From positions 54,720,049 to 54,784,048 of the forward strand of contig NC_092560.1 in the NCBI RefSeq assembly GCF_037038585.1: 64,000 bases of DNA. The letters run 5' to 3'. A program made the translations under genes and the position numbers. Positions within the stretch are counted from its first letter, which is position 1, and every line of letters starts with the position of its first letter. Source of the DNA: Patagioenas fasciata. Its lineage: Eukaryota > Chordata > Aves > Columbiformes > Columbidae. The notes beneath the pieces are model-generated. The model searched no databases. It worked only from the letters and a program-made list of their open reading frames with translations, and had not been told where the DNA came from. Shown piece after piece: positions 40,203 to 53,949 of the stretch.

Positions 40203-40648
40203 TGTGGAGAGTTACTGGCTGTGTGCTGTGAACAAGCCAGGGCTTGATGCGGCTGTGCTACACGGAAGGATTTCCCTGAGACACCAGAGACAAAAGGAAA
40301 CAGAAGCTGCTCTGCCCTCGACCCAGGCTGCAGGAGGGGCGTTGCCGCTGCGCATGAACAGTCTGTGAACAGTGCCCTGCAGCCAATCACCATAGTGGGG
40401 GGGGATGAGTGACTGTGAGTGTAACCAATTGTAGCCTGCACTTGCCGCATGGCCTTTTGGTATAGAGTATATAAGGCTTGGAAAAACGTGGTCTCGGGGA
40501 CATTGATATTCAGTGTTGTTTAAGAGTTCATTAAAGAGTACGGATGGTAAATTCACATTGAATTAGACTCCTTACTCTCGCCCGGCCCGCCCGTTCGATC
40601 AAAGAGCTTATGCCGGTGTCTGGATTCGTCGAATTTACTACCAGTACA
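40203..40648 (+). mobile_element. Solo LTR fossil in unit copy 2 (446 bp)
   Basis: Starts TGTGGAGAGTTACTGG and ends CCAGTACA, flanked by perfect 6-bp target duplications ATTCAC (40197-40202 and 40649-40654). It contains a TATA box (TATATAA, 40468-40474) and an ATTAAA polyadenylation signal (40530-40535) in the usual LTR order. Copy 1 has the empty site, a single ATTCAC at 26883-26888. A 6-bp duplication fits class II (ERVK-like or alpharetrovirus-like) elements. It looks like a whole solo LTR with no internal genes. Confidence 0.92.
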
Positions 40649-42486
40649 ATTCACACCAGGCTTGAAGCCTTTAGGAAAATGCTGCAGAGAGCCTTGGCTT
40701 GTAAGGGCGTGTTGGATGTTAATGAGCCGTCTGCTGCCACGTTCCCAAACTGCAGATCCTGAAACAATGAACAAACCTCCAGCAAAGTAAAAGGCAGAAG
40801 CGAACTCAAATTTCTGAAGGTGCTTGGGATCCCACAAAGCGGGGATCACTGACACAGCTCTGGAGGAAACAACCAGTCCGTGTCCCTGGAGGCTGGTGAA
40901 GCAAAAGCCTGCAGACACTGGTCACAGGTGGTAAAGGTGATGTGGAGGTGGTTCTGATGCCATGTCAGCCCTTCATGTGTGTTTATCATCAGGATGGCCG
41001 AGCTCTGACCCCCAGGGCCTGGCAAAGGAGACCTTTTCTCTCAAATGTTTCTCAAGACTCTGCCTGTGGTCGCTGCGAGGGTATTTGTGTTTGTGATTGG
41101 GTTCGGTGCCAAGTGCTGTGGTTTTCTGAGGATTTGGCAATGCCTGTGAGGTCCCCAAAGCCCATCCAGCTTCTTTCATAGGCCTGGCAGTGGTCCTCAA
41201 TCACCTAAGCTGTCCCAGTGCCAAACTTGTTTGAATCCTCAATTTGGATCCGTGCCCCAGCACTGAAATGCACACCCCAAAATAAAAAAGAGAAGACAAT
41301 CTATTCCACATTAGCATGACCAGCCCATGCTCCTCAGGTGTTCTTCTTGCCTCTAACACACTTACTGCTACGCATAGACCACTCTCTTCCTGCACTCCCA
41401 TGTCTCTCACTGACCTTTCACTCTTGTCTTCCAGTAACGGGCCAACACTCCAGGAGGTTCATGCTTCCTCCAGGCTCACGGATGTTTCCTGAGATCCATC
41501 CCAGCGTGGGGAGTGTAAGAGAGGAGCAGAGCAGGGTCACCTCATTGGGCATGACTGAGCACAGCCGCCTCCAGCAGCAGCCATTTTGCATCTCCCAGGT
41601 ACAGCCATGCCCACAAAATGAAAATATCACTGCCATCTATGATTAGCCCAAGAGAGGCCTTTCTTCCTTCCGTATTCCCAAGAAAATCTTCCTCTTATTC
41701 CTCCTCTACTTGCGGACATCAACTGCTTTCCATTTCTGGGCTCAGACATTCACTAAATGGAAGGATTCACTAAAGCCATCAGCCATCCCATTACTTCTCC
41801 CTGACACGCCCCAACCCTCTCCCTGAGTGCTTGTCTTTTTATGACCATCTGTGCAGCAAGAGTAGTCACAGGAAAGCACCAAATACATAAAAACTGGTGC
41901 CGAGCAAAGTGCTGTACAGACCTGATGAGTCGCCTCTGTGGCTGTGTCCTTCCTGGAAGGTGTCTGTCCCGAGAAGGGGATCCAGCTTCTGCCATGAGAG
42001 GCACATGAGAGTGTCCATGCGCCTGGGCAGGAAAAGGGTGGCTTTTGCCAGACTACCCTTCATCTGAACCACTTAGATATCTACTTCTGGATGGAGACAG
42101 GGCAGCAGGGGTTTTTTAGTTTATTGGTGGGTTTGGTTTTTTGTTTTGGTTTTTGTTTGTTTGTTTGTTTGGTTGGTTTGGTTTTTTGTGTGTGTGGGGG
42201 GGTTCTGGTTTTGTTTTGTTTTGTTTTCTTTTGTATTGTTTTGTTTCGTTTTGTTTTTGTAGACGCAAAAATGTGTCTGTATCTGAGTAGCTGGCGAATG
42301 TTTTTCAAGAAGGACTCCTCATAGACATTATTTGATTGAAATAATTGTATTTATTTTTCAGAGTAGACTAGATTCCCTTTTTAGGAAGCATTATTATTTT
42401 TTTTTTTTTCTTCACATTACTTCCTTTGAGAGATGGTGTGAATTTTGGGGTTGTCCTGTGCAGGGACAGCAGTTGGACTCGATGAT

Positions 42487-43623
42487 CCATTTCCTCTTGT
42501 CCTATCACTTGCTATCACTTGGGAGAAGAGACCAACACCCTTCCTGCTACAACCTCCTTTCAGGCAGTTGCAAACAGCAATAAGGTCTCCCCTGAGCCTC
42601 CTGTTCTCCAGGCTGAACAGCCCCAGCTCCCTCAGCCGCTCCCATCACACCTGTGCTCCAGCCCCTCACCAGCTTCGTCGCCTCCTCTGCACTCTCTACT
42701 CCCTCAGTGTCCTTCTGATGAGGAGAGGCCCAAAACTGAACACAGGATTCAAGGTGGGGCCTCACCAGTGCCTGGTACAGTGACACAATCACTTCTCTAG
42801 TCCTGCTGGCCACACTATTCCTGATACAAGCCAGGATGCTGGTGGCCTTTTTGGCCACCCGGGCACACGCAGGCTCATGTTCTGCCACCGTCACCAACAC
42901 ACCCAGGTCCTCTTCCTTTCCAGCCACTCTCCCCTGAGCCTGGAGCGTTCATGGGGTTGTTGTGACCCAAGTGCAGGGCCCGGCACTTGGCCTTGTTAAA
43001 CCTCACATGGTTGGCCTCAGCCCAACCATCCAGCTGGTCCAGATCCCTCTGTATAGCCATCCAACCCTCCCGCAGATCAACACTCCCACCCAACTTGGTG
43101 TCATCTGCAGACTTACTGAGGGTGCACTCAATCCCCTCATCCAGATCATTGATAAAGAGATTAAACAGAACCGGCCCCAGTACTGAGCCCTGGGGAACAG
43201 CCCCTCCTGACCGGCCACCAACTGGATTTGGCTCCGTTCACCACAACTCTTTGGGCCCAGCCCTCCAGCCAATTCTTTATCCATCGCAGAGTCTACCCAC
43301 CCAGCCCATGAGCTGCAGCTTCTCCAGGAGAATGCTGTGCGTTATGGTGTCAAAGGCCTTACTGAAGTCTAAGTACACAACATCCACAGCCTTTCCCTCA
43401 GCTACTACTTGGGTCATCTTCTTGTAGAGCGACATCAGGTTGGTCAAACCTTTCATAAACCCATATTGACTAGGCCTGATGATACAGTTCTCTTGTAAGC
43501 GACGAGTGATGTTACTCAAGATCTGGGTACCTGGAGCACAACTGTTCTGAGTATTAAAGACTGAGGCAAAGGCGGCATCTAGTACCTCAGCCTTTCCACC
43601 TTTTTCACCCCCTCACCACCTGG
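42487..43623 (-). mobile_element. Older CR1 LINE, copy 2
   Basis: Same dead CR1 as in unit copy 1, uninterrupted by later insertion: GAGCCCTGGGGAACAGCCCC at about 43184-43203 is the intact site that is split in copy 3. Confidence 0.85.
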
Positions 43624-44266
43624 ATTTCTCCTTTCGTGCTCGGCCAGCTCCAACGCTTTGTCACGTGGTTACATGGTTAGTTTATCCTCAAGCCACTGAG
43701 AGCTTCTGTAAGCGGTGAGACAGCAGACACCTTAAACAAAGTCCATCCTCTGTGCTACCCACCCTCAGAAATCCCTAGAAATCTCTACAGAGCCACCAAA
43801 GGAGCAGCTTCGCTGCTGTTCTGAGCAGCCAGCCAGCGGAACACCAGGCTCTGGGACACAGCGGAGGGCAACAGGGAGGTCCCGAGGAGAAATGAGGGCA
43901 AAGGGGGGCCTGGAGGCACCCCAAGGACACCCAGGTGCCCAGGGCTAAGCTGGCCTGTGCCTGCCAATGGGACACCCTGCCCCTCCCTGCCCAAGTGCAG
44001 GGTCACAGTGGGGCCCGTTGTGACCTCACTTGGTGACGCCCACTGCACCGCATGTGCTCAGCGCAGCTGCGGGCCCCAGCCCACACTGTCCGGCAGGACG
44101 GTGACAGGAGAGGGTGTGCGAGCACGGAGACGGCGACTGGCCCCCGAGCGGAGCCCACCTCTTTCAGAGAACTGGAGAATCGGAGACTTCTTTTGGTTGG
44201 AAGCGACCCCTGAGGTCATCGAATCCAACCATATCCGAATTCTAGCTGCCCCCGGCAGACTCCCCT

Positions 44267-44405
44267 CTGCCCCCGGCAGACTCGTGGCGAGGACTCCTCG
44301 AGCGCAACCCACGTCCTTCCCCGCTGCCCCCGGCAGACTCGTGGCGAGGACTCCTCGAGCACAACCCCCGTCCTTCCCCACTGCCCCCGGCAGACTCGTG
44401 GCGTT
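44267..44405. repeat. 57-bp tandem repeat 5' of MROH copy 2
   Basis: Same 57-bp unit and same number of copies as before MROH copy 1. Confidence 0.9.
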
Positions 44406-44457
44406 GCGCCAAAGCTTCCCCCTTCACCAGCCCAGCCTCTTTCCTCCAACCCGAAAG

Positions 44458-47400
44458 ATGGCGGAGAAACTTCTCAGGATGGCCCTGAAGGAGGACAGGG
44501 CTCCTCAGGAGAGCAGCTCTCCAGTGGAGTCCCATGTGCTATGCCTGGCCCAGCAACTGGAGATGGGTGAGTGAGGGGCCCTGATTTTCTGGAAAGAGCG
44601 GGGGGCCAGTGAGAGCTCCCTGTTCAACGCCAGGATCACGTTTCCCTGCGCGCTGGCAGGGGCGTCCCACGGGTGGTGGGCGTGATGCTGCCTGAATGGC
44701 AGGGCTGCTCCGAGCTGGGAGCCAGCCCCAGCTCATCCTCTGCGGGCTGAAGCGAGTTCTTCACCCGCTGCACTGGGGGCTTCCCGCATCCTGCCTGGCT
44801 CCAGCATCGCAGCCCATCTGCCGGGCACCCTCCAGCACTGACACGCAGGGGAAGACTGTGCCAGGGCAAACGGCACAGGGCTGGATGGGGGGCAGAGCTC
44901 CTTCCTCTGCTCTTTCCTGCCTGCGCACCCTCCCTGTAGCCCTCCCTGCTCTCCTCCTTTCTTAGATGCCAGCTGGTTACCAGTGTACCACCTGGAACCA
45001 GAACATGTGGATGTCATCACGGCCTTTGTCAGCAGCCCGGAAAAGGTAACTGTGGCCATTTGGAAGGCGGCTGAGCTGGTGTCTGCTGACAGGGGCTCTG
45101 CTGCAGGGCTGCTGGAGGGCGCTGGCTGGGCAGAGCTGCTTCTGCCAGGTCTCCATCCGGCGCTGCACCCCCAGCGCTGCAGTGCCACTGGCCGTGTGTC
45201 CCCATCTCATGCTCCCTGTTTGTCTCTCTGTCCCCCGGCTGCCAGGACGAGGAACGGAAGCTGAAGTTCCTTAAAAGCGTGGCTATGCTCTTCAGAGCCG
45301 CAACGTACAACGGTTTGTCCCAGGGCCTAGATCTGTTCTGCCAGAGATACAAACTGGCAGAGAATATCAAGGTGAGGGGATAGGCGCTGGCTCCGGGGAA
45401 GGGGACAAGGCCCCCAGCACCAGCGCTTGTAAGGACAGCGTTGGGCGGGGCAAGGGGCTGATGGCACTGGGTGCTGGCAAGCTGCCAGCTCCAATCCTGG
45501 CTGTGCACTGCAGGTGCTGCTGGAAGAAGAGCCCAGGGACCAGCTGCACACAGCGGTGCGGCGGAGCGCCATGTTTGCCATGGCCGAGATGAGGTACCTG
45601 CCCATCCCTCCCGGGGACTCCTGCCCCAGAGCCCCGTGTCCACCTGCACGAGGCCTCCGGGCACTGCTCCCCGCACCAGTGTCCAACCGGCCTCTCTCTC
45701 TTTGCAGCTTCGTGGAGGCGGTGCTGGAGGGGAAAGAGATAGGCCTCCTCCGCACGTGCTTCTCCAGCATCTTCCTGCTTCCTCCAAAAGAAGAAATGCA
45801 GGACCTGAAACCTTTCCTGTACTTCACAGTAAGTGCTGGGTGACAAAGCAGCCCACGAGTCCTGCCTTGGTGCTGGGAGTTCAGCTCAGTGTCCCGGGGG
45901 TGAGGGGGACAGCGGGAAACACGGCCACAACTCGTTGTCTCCCTTGCAGACCATGAAAGGCATGGACACCATGCTAGTTGCAGTGGTGCTCAACTCTCCC
46001 ACCTCCGGAGTCATCGAGACGATGCAGAGTATCTTCCAGGTCTGGCATGTGCAAAGAGTGGGCTTGACAAGGGCTGTTCTTCACCCTGGGGGACAGGGTG
46101 CCCACTGCTGAGTGGACAGTCCCACCCCGTGCCATGCAGAGAGCGCACTGCAGGGTGGTGCCCACCTCCCTGGGGGAACCAGGGGCTGCCCACCAGGCTC
46201 TTCCACAGCACAGTGGCCACACAGGGTGGCATCTGCCTTCCTGCCTGGCTAGAGGGCTGGCCGGGGGCATTTGTCCCAAGCCTGCCGTGGACCCCAGGGC
46301 ACGAAACCACTAGAGGCTTTGCTCCAGATCAGAGGAAGCTTTAATGGACTGGGCGAGTCCCGCCCAGGACTTGAGCACTGGAGTGGTGGCTGCTCCCAGG
46401 GCTCACCAGCAGCTTCTCTCTCCCCAGATGCTCTTGACCTTCACCACCTCGGAGAGGGCATCTGTGCGGGAGAGGGCCGTGGGCAGGATGAGGGTGCTCA
46501 GCTTCCTGCTGGCCAACTACTCCTCACTAAAGGTAACGACCAGGCACACCCCGCTCTGCCAGGAGCCAGCTCTGCCCCAGTCCTGTTTCGGCTGGGGCTG
46601 CCCAAGGAGCCTGGAGGGAGCACAGGCCTGGCAGCTTTCCCCGCATGGGGCTGTTCGGCAAGACGGGTTCCGCAGGGCCATGCAAACCTCTGACCCACCT
46701 GGATCCAGCCCTGGGCACACACATGGGTTCAGGGCTTTGGCCCCAGGTGCCCTCAAGCCCTCTGCTCTTCCTCATCCCTCGCCCAGGCCGATCCCAATGA
46801 GGAGAGACACGCCTCCTGTGCAGGGATGCAAATGCCAATCATTGGACAGCTGCTGGGACATCTCCTGCTACTCCTCTCATTCAAGGAAGAAGAGACCAGC
46901 CGCTTGGCTTTGGACGCTCTTTGTCTCCTCTTCCAATTCAAGTATCAGCAACGCTGTAAGAGAAGCTGTGGTGGGACGGGTTCCCCTGCACACCAACATC
47001 ACCCAGTAGCTCTGCTCGTCTTCCTGACGGGTTGCCACAGACAGTTGTGCTGCTTGCCGGAGGCACCACCTTGTCACCAGCACTGCCCTTCCTCTGCTCC
47101 TGACCCCCACGCTCTCTCCCAGGCTGTTGATGGTGCCATGTAGCTCAGCTGCTCCACAGGAGCATGGGAGGCAGCCCCACGCCGCATCTTCCCGTCTCTC
47201 CCAGCTAGCCTGTATCCCTGCCCCGCGGCACTCCGGCCAGGCGAGCTGTCCCCCACGTCACCATTATTCCAGGCATCGGGGACTGAACTGTGGGGCTGCA
47301 TGCAGAGCTCTAGGACCTTGGAGTTTCCAGGGCCAGAACCACTCGCACACGTACACTGGAGGCGGGTCAGCCTTTCCGTGGCACCGTTCTCCACCACCTC

Positions 47401-50400
47401 CTCCCCTGATGGCGGGTCATAACCTCCCTCCTCGGCCATTCCAAGATCAAAGCTTTTTCCAGTATTGGGGAAGCTGCTGCATCTTGTCGACTCTTCTGTG
47501 TTTGCCCTGCTCTTTAGGGGCGACACTGACAGAGGAGAATACACAGCTCCAAGGGGACTTGGAAGCCGAGACCACCTCCTTGCGCACTTCGCCCAGCGCC
47601 ACTCACATTATCGAGGTAACGAGCTCCCCCCTTGCTGGCACTCTTGGCCGTGGCATCAGCAGGGGAATGGTGAGAGCGAAGGCGTCCACAATCAGCGGGC
47701 TGGCGTGGCCTCCCTGTCCCTGCTGAGAGGCTTCCTGCTGTCCCTGAGCAGGGACGATGCGAGGGCTGCGCTCCAGTGTCCCAGCAGCAGCCCCCGTCCT
47801 CCCGGCCACCAGCAAGCCCTGGCTGGCAGCAGGGTCCACACCTTGTGCCCATGACCCCAACCCTCCTCCCTCACCCTGGGCCCTCTCTTCTCATCCTCCC
47901 CAGCAGTCACTGCTGCCCCTGCTGCCAGCGTTGCTGCGGGCACTGCCGCCAGCACTGCCGGGTGCCTCTGCAGGGCTGCTGGCACTGCCCAGCTAAGCAG
48001 CAGCTTCAGGGCCCTCAGTGTGACATGGCTGCGCTGCCTGCCTTCCTCCCTTAGTCCTTTGCGGAGTACCTCCAGCCTTCTGAGAGGTCAGACCTTGTCC
48101 GGGTGTTCATCGAGGCAACGACCGACTCCAGCACCTTTGACAAGGAGGCGGCCAGAAGTGTGCTGGACATGGCCAAGGGAAACCCGGACTTGTGGCTGGT
48201 GGATGTAAGTGGCCTACAGCCTGTTGCTGGATTGCCCCGCCCTTCAGCCCTGTCAGACCTTGTTCCTCCCTCCATCCCTCTCTTCCTCCCAAACCCCGGT
48301 GTCTCGGGCACCTGAAGCCACCTCAAGGCGGCACAGAGGGATGGCAAGGGCAGCTGAGGAAATGGCCGCACTCCAGTGGCTGCGCCATCCTCACCTGTGT
48401 CCCCTCCAGGTGCCAAAGATCACGAGCTGCATCCACAAAACCCTGGGATGCATCAAGACAGTCCCAGCCCGGCAGAGCGTGGAGTCCCTAATGGTCCCCA
48501 TGGCTGACAAATGCCCTCAGGAGGTGGTGACAACACTGCTGCAGGTCGCTCCAGGAGGAGACAGGTACTGTCCCCACACGCCACGAGGGCTTGTTCCCTG
48601 TGGGGAGAGGGGCCTGGAGACGCTCTGGCTGCCAGAGCCAAGGAATCCTGCAGGACACACGCGAGGAGCAGGACCCTCCATCCCACCATGCGTTCCAGCC
48701 CAGGGGGTCAGCCAGGCCCACAGCAGGCAAAGCTGAACAAGCAAGCCTGAGCACACCCCGCGCTCCTGCCCAGCCCACAGGGAGCACCAGCTCAGCCCTC
48801 TGCTGCTGCCCAGGGCATCCCAACCATCCTGCAGGGCTGAGCGCGGCCACGCTGCTGTGGCCAAGGCTGCCCTGCTGACAGAGCGCTCTGGCTTGCAGCA
48901 CTGCCCTGGCACTGTGGGAGGTGATGTTCTCCGTGCCCCAGACTGTGCGGAGCATTTTGAGGGAGCTGCTCAGCCAGCTCTGGGACCTGAAGAGCAGGCT
49001 CTTCTGCACACACCTGGAGGACTACTGCCTCGTTCGCTTGGCTGTGAGTTACCGGAAAAAGCCCCCGCTGCCCTGTGCCTGGGCTGCGCTGGGAACCAGG
49101 AGCTGCACGCTGCCAGGAGCCCCAGCAGCTCTGCCGGTCGCTCACTGCCGCCCTGCCTTCAGATGCTGGCCAGCAGAGATCTGGGAGACAGGACGTTTGC
49201 TGCAACCTACCTAGACTTCAGGTTCCTGAAGGAAGAAAGGCCAGCCATGCTCTCCCTGGTGCTCAGGGGCATCATGACACTGTCAGAGACAGTCGAGATG
49301 GTGAGTAAGGGCGTCGCCAAGGGGAACCGTGTTGGCAGCCGAGGGTCGGGGCAGGGGGTGAGGGCTTGGCCTTGGCTGGCAGTCAGGCAACGGGGTGACT
49401 GCTCCAAAGGCCCTCCCTTCCATGGTGGGGCCTGCTGGCTGCCTGGGGCGCTTTCCAGGCATGGACCTGGTCCCAAAAGGGAAACTCTTTTCTTCACACA
49501 GGCAAGAAAAATGAAGATCATCCTGCCAGACCTCATGAGGGTTCTGCTGTTTGGCTATAAGGCTGCCACCACGAAGGCTCTGCTGGTCTTCAGAACCGTC
49601 ATGGCTCAGCTGGAGAGGAAGGAGGCCAGCCACGTCGCTGTGCAGATGGCAGAATTCCTCCTGCCCCTCTTGGATGACGTAAGGCTGATGTGGAAGCCCG
49701 AGCCCCACGGGTGGGCCCTGGGCTCTTGTGGGATGGCTTCCGTGTTCTGCAGCCCAGCACAGCTCCTCCCCGACAGCTGCTCCCGCAGCTCTTCCCACCA
49801 TGGCTGCCGAAGCTGGTGGGGGATGCTGGGTGGCTGGGAGGGCACTTGGAGGAACAGGCACTCCCAGAACAAGTCTCTTGAGTGGCCTTTCACGGACCCA
49901 GGGCAGCAGATCTGGCCCACATCTCCAGCGTGCAGAATGCCGCCCTGGAGCATCTCCCCTCACATCAGCCATGCTGGGGCTTCTGCTCACCATGGGCAGA
50001 GAGCTGCTGGTGCTCCAGCTCTACTGTGCTTCTCCCTCCCAGGAGCTGAGCCAGCTGAGAGAGAGCTCCATCAGCCTCTTCAGAGACCTGATGAAGATGG
50101 CGGTGGGGAACGACAAGAGGGAGATGAAGAACGTGGTGCGACTCGGCCTGCTCCCTCTCTTCTTCCGGATGAGTGACCAAACGCAGAGCGTGGCCAAGGT
50201 ACAGGTTTCAAAGCTCAGCACTGATGCGGGGAAGAGAGCCCTGGACGTTTGGGCCAGGGCATGTCCCAGCTCCCTAAGGGCAGAATCAGCCCAGGACCAA
50301 AGTCCAGAGGAGGGAGACACAAGGTCTCCTGCTCCAGACCGTGGTGCCATCTCCCAGCTTCTGCTGTTCCGCAGGCTGCTGGGGAAGCCCTTCTTGCTGC

Positions 50401-51498
50401 CGCAGAGCTCCTCAAGTGGAAACCGCTCAAGCACCTAGTGCGGACACAGCAGACATGGCAGATTGGAGAGAGCTTGGTGAGGACAACCCCCAAGGCTCAG
50501 GGCCCAGGCGGGACGAGGGCCACCCTACACGTCTGGGCTGTAGGCTCTGCACATGTGCCTCGCCTGCCCTGCTGCAGCCTGGACCTGCACCCTTGTGCCC
50601 TGTCCTCAAGAGCAGAGCCCCCAGGGGCTCTTGTCTCTGCCCCGCTGCCCTCCCCATACCCAGCGGGAGGGAGAGCTCTCAGCAACCCTGGGCACCTTGA
50701 CCTGTGTCTCTCTTTCAGCCTCAGCCCCACAGGGCTCCTGGCTGGGACATGGGAATGGCCGGGGCGGGAAGGGGAATGGCTGGGTCTGGGAGCAGGGACT
50801 GGTCCAGCCAACTGGGAATGGACAGTGACGTGCCCATCCCCTTGTGCTCTCTCCAGCTGAAGCAGGACAGCAGCAGAGCTCAAGAATTCTTGATTCAGAG
50901 CCTGTCGTACCTGAAGGATGCTCAGGCCAGCTTGCGAGAGGCGGCCGTGAGGTTCATCGGTGGGTCACAGCCCCATGGGTCCCTCTCTTGGCAGCCTGGC
51001 CCCAGTCCTCGCCGCTGCCCTGGCAGCAAGGAGCAGCCCTGTGGCTGCCAGAGCCCCAGCTGCCCCGTGCAGGGCGTTGGCTTCCCTCTCCCAGTCCTGC
51101 CCATGCAGGTGGCCATGGTTCCCGCCTTGCTCAGTCCCACCAGCTTGGCCCCTGCTCTTCCCTGGGGCCAGCCCTGATGAGGGGAGGGAGCAGGGGCTGA
51201 CGGAACTCTGTGCCCAGGGCTCGCTGCACGGCACCTGACGAATCCAAGCCAGAGGAAGCTGGCGGAGATCTGCAGCGGTGAGTAGGGAGCATGGTCGAGA
51301 GGGAATGCCTGGGGGTCTCTGCAGACGTGGGAGGTCATCTCAACTCTGCTTCTTTCCCTTGCAGCCCTTCAGACCTTGGCAGAAGACAGCGAGCCCTCCA
51401 TCCGCTCCCTGGTAGTGCAGACTGTCATCATCATCCTGAGCTCTCCGAGGGAGCAGCCAAGGCCGCGATGGACCCTGCGAGCCCTGTGCTGCCGCTGA
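44458..51498 (+). CDS. MROH-family protein, copy 2, 19 exons, complete
   Basis: Every exon lies exactly 13,753 bp downstream of its copy 1 counterpart (first exon 44458-44566, last 51365-51498), with all splice sites and the 765-residue frame kept. Coding differences from copy 1 that I could find: Lys to Thr in exon 6 (GAGAAG/GAGACG context), Asp to Glu in exon 8 (NED/NEE), Lys to Glu at the end of exon 9, Cys to Ser at the start of exon 10, and one silent CTC to CTG in exon 17. As in copy 1, the AATAAA lies about 50 nt after the stop. It appears functional by sequence; expression is unknown. Confidence 0.85.
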
Positions 51499-51548
51499 TG
51501 CTGAGGCGTGCGGAGGAGCAGCTCTTCTCAGGAGAGTGGCTGGATTTT

Positions 51549-51554
51549 AATAAA
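51549..51554 (+). terminator. Polyadenylation signal of MROH copy 2
   Basis: AATAAA just past the copy 2 stop codon, in the same context as copy 1. Confidence 0.65.
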
Positions 51555-52188
51555 GTGCCCTTCGTGAAGCTGGGTTTGACATCTGCCTTTTCCGCGGACC
51601 CCAGAACGCCTCTGAGTGCACTGGCACTTTTGAGAGCACAACCCAGAATCACAGGCAAGGGTGATGGAGCAGACAGAAGCACTGGCAATGAGCCTGTCCA
51701 AGGCAGCGGAGATGAAGCTCACTGGGCCCACGGGGTTTGTTCCTCGAGTCACACCTGGAAATAGCAGGCTTCTCTCAGGTGTCCACGTCTGAGCTGGCCT
51801 CACGGACTCCTTATGCACCCAGGGATGCTCAGAGACAGAGTCTGCCCCTTTTACACACAGAGGCAGGAGTCACAGTGTCTCTCTCACCTGCTGTTGCCAC
51901 TCCCAGCCCTGCAGTGTGTCACCCTGCCCGCACTCATCTCCGATGTCCCACGTCACGAGGAATGAACACGGGGACCGCAGTCCAAGGAAGCACAACCCCG
52001 TACTGCGTTCAGGTGGTTACCCCCTAACGTGAAGTGACCTCGAGACACTGTCTGTCCCACAGGCCTTCAGGGAACCCCAAGGAACAGCTGATGACGTTTG
52101 TGGTCTCTCGGGTTCGGCTCATCCCACCTCCCGTACATGATGTGCAGGCTTGCATCTCATCTGTGCCATGCAAACATGGCCTGCTCGT

Positions 52189-52206
52189 GCTCATGCTCAT
52201 GCTCAT
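52189..52206. repeat. GCTCAT hexamer repeat, 3 copies in unit 2
   Basis: Three GCTCAT units where unit 1 has four. Confidence 0.9.
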
Positions 52207-53949
52207 TCACCATCCTTCCTCGGAGGGACAAAGGGCCTCTCCAAGCTGCGCTGAGAGGCCGGGGCTGGAAACGGTGGTTGTGCGGGGCCAGCCCAGGATG
52301 ATTGTCCTGGGGCAGCTTCCGCAGAGTGTCCAGTGCTCACGGGCACAGCCCAGACCCTGCTCGGCTGGTCCGTCAGGTGTCTGGCAGGAGGCCGGGCTGT
52401 GAGAGGACACTGCTGCGTGCCCTCATGCTTCACACTCGCAGTGTTTAGCTCTGTACTGGTGCGTACTGGTGTTTTGACCTGCTGGTCACATTCTTGGCGT
52501 GTGCTGGAGAGAAACCTTGGAAGAAGACCTAAACCTTCCGGCATTATCCTCAGGAGATCACCTTTCTTCATGGAAGGCTGTTCTGAGGCCAGCTCTGTCA
52601 CTGAAGTGTCCACTGTATGTCCCTGCCTGCGGTCACAGGACTGCCACGCAGCAGGACAGTGACCAACCTGCCAGAGCACTTAGGCCTTGCACCAGCACAA
52701 CGGATGAGAAGGAGAGTGTGGGAGCGGAAAGAGAACAGCTCTGGAAGACCAAGCGCTGCTGCTCCCTGTCAGTGCTGATGTGCTGGGATTGTTCCCCTTC
52801 ACCCAATTATCCAGGTGAAACTTCAGCCTCCTTTACTATAATAAAAAGTGAGCTTCCGATGAAATTTAATGAGATTTCATTTATTAACTACTTGTTAACC
52901 TATGAACTAAGAGTACGCTCTTCTGCTTTGCAGTAACGGTATTTTTAAAAGGCATTCTTTCCCAGCCAATTTGAGCTCTGACTGAAGGACAGGGATGTAA
53001 ATGTTGGCCTTCGCAGCCACGATAACCATTGGGCTTTCCTTGTTCTCTCTTGTGTCTCTGTATCAATTGAAAATAGCACAAAATAATCTTCTCATTCCTT
53101 ACTATTAGGCAAGCTTTGTTGCATGGGGAAGATTTGTTTATTTGTCAGTCTGGTGCAAGGCTGATAATGAAGTGCAGAGTTTGTTGGGTGTTTTTTAAAA
53201 AACAATCCCTGAGGTCCTGAGTAAATATCCAGCTGAGCTGACATTGATACTGTAAATTGGCTAATTGAAGAAAGAAACTTCTAAAACCAAAAAAAGATGC
53301 AAGGATGATGCCAAAGCTAATCTGGATTTCATATGTACAGGGGAGGGTGAGGGCAGCAAGATGAGCTGACGTTGTTTCCTTACAGTAAAAGAATAGACAG
53401 GGTGAACGAGGGCCTGCTGCTGCGCTTTCTAAGATTAGAAGCAGACAGGACTGAGGTACTTTATGGCTCCTTTGCCTCCGTCTTCAGCACAAAGGTCTCC
53501 TGGGACACTGTTCCTGAAGGCAGGAGTCTGGAGACCACCTAGGAGTGGATGGGGCTCAGTTCAGGGGTTACCTGATCAAAATCAGACACCTTTACAGAAT
53601 AGGAGATGGGTCATTTGACCGGCTCCCTGAACACAAGTATCGCTGTGCTGTGGCACCTGAGATTGCCAGGAACACCCACCTCTTGGTTTGGAGGAGTGTG
53701 ATTGCTCTTGAGGTGTCCTGGACTGTCTCCTCACTCAGCTGGGGCTTCAAGCACCCCCTTTTCTGACATATTGTGTCTGCATCAGGGGATGCTCCAGATC
53801 CATAAGAATTGAAGGCTGCTGATATCACCTCTTCTGGAAAGGGGCAGAAGGGAGAGGGGGGAAGGAAACAGAAGAAATGCTGCTTTATTGCTATTTATTA
53901 CTGAAATGCTCTCTGTTTGGCTCTTCCTGAAATCTCTCTAATCATTCAC

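Larger units (their letters stand above)
39895..53641 (+). repeat. Tandem segmental duplication, unit copy 2 (13,747 bp)
   Basis: Second unit. The 433-bp length difference from copy 1 is fully accounted for: +452 (LTR plus 6-bp target duplication), -17 (deletion near 41276), +4 (T/G-rich tract) and -6 (one GCTCAT hexamer). It contains a complete MROH gene. Confidence 0.95.
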
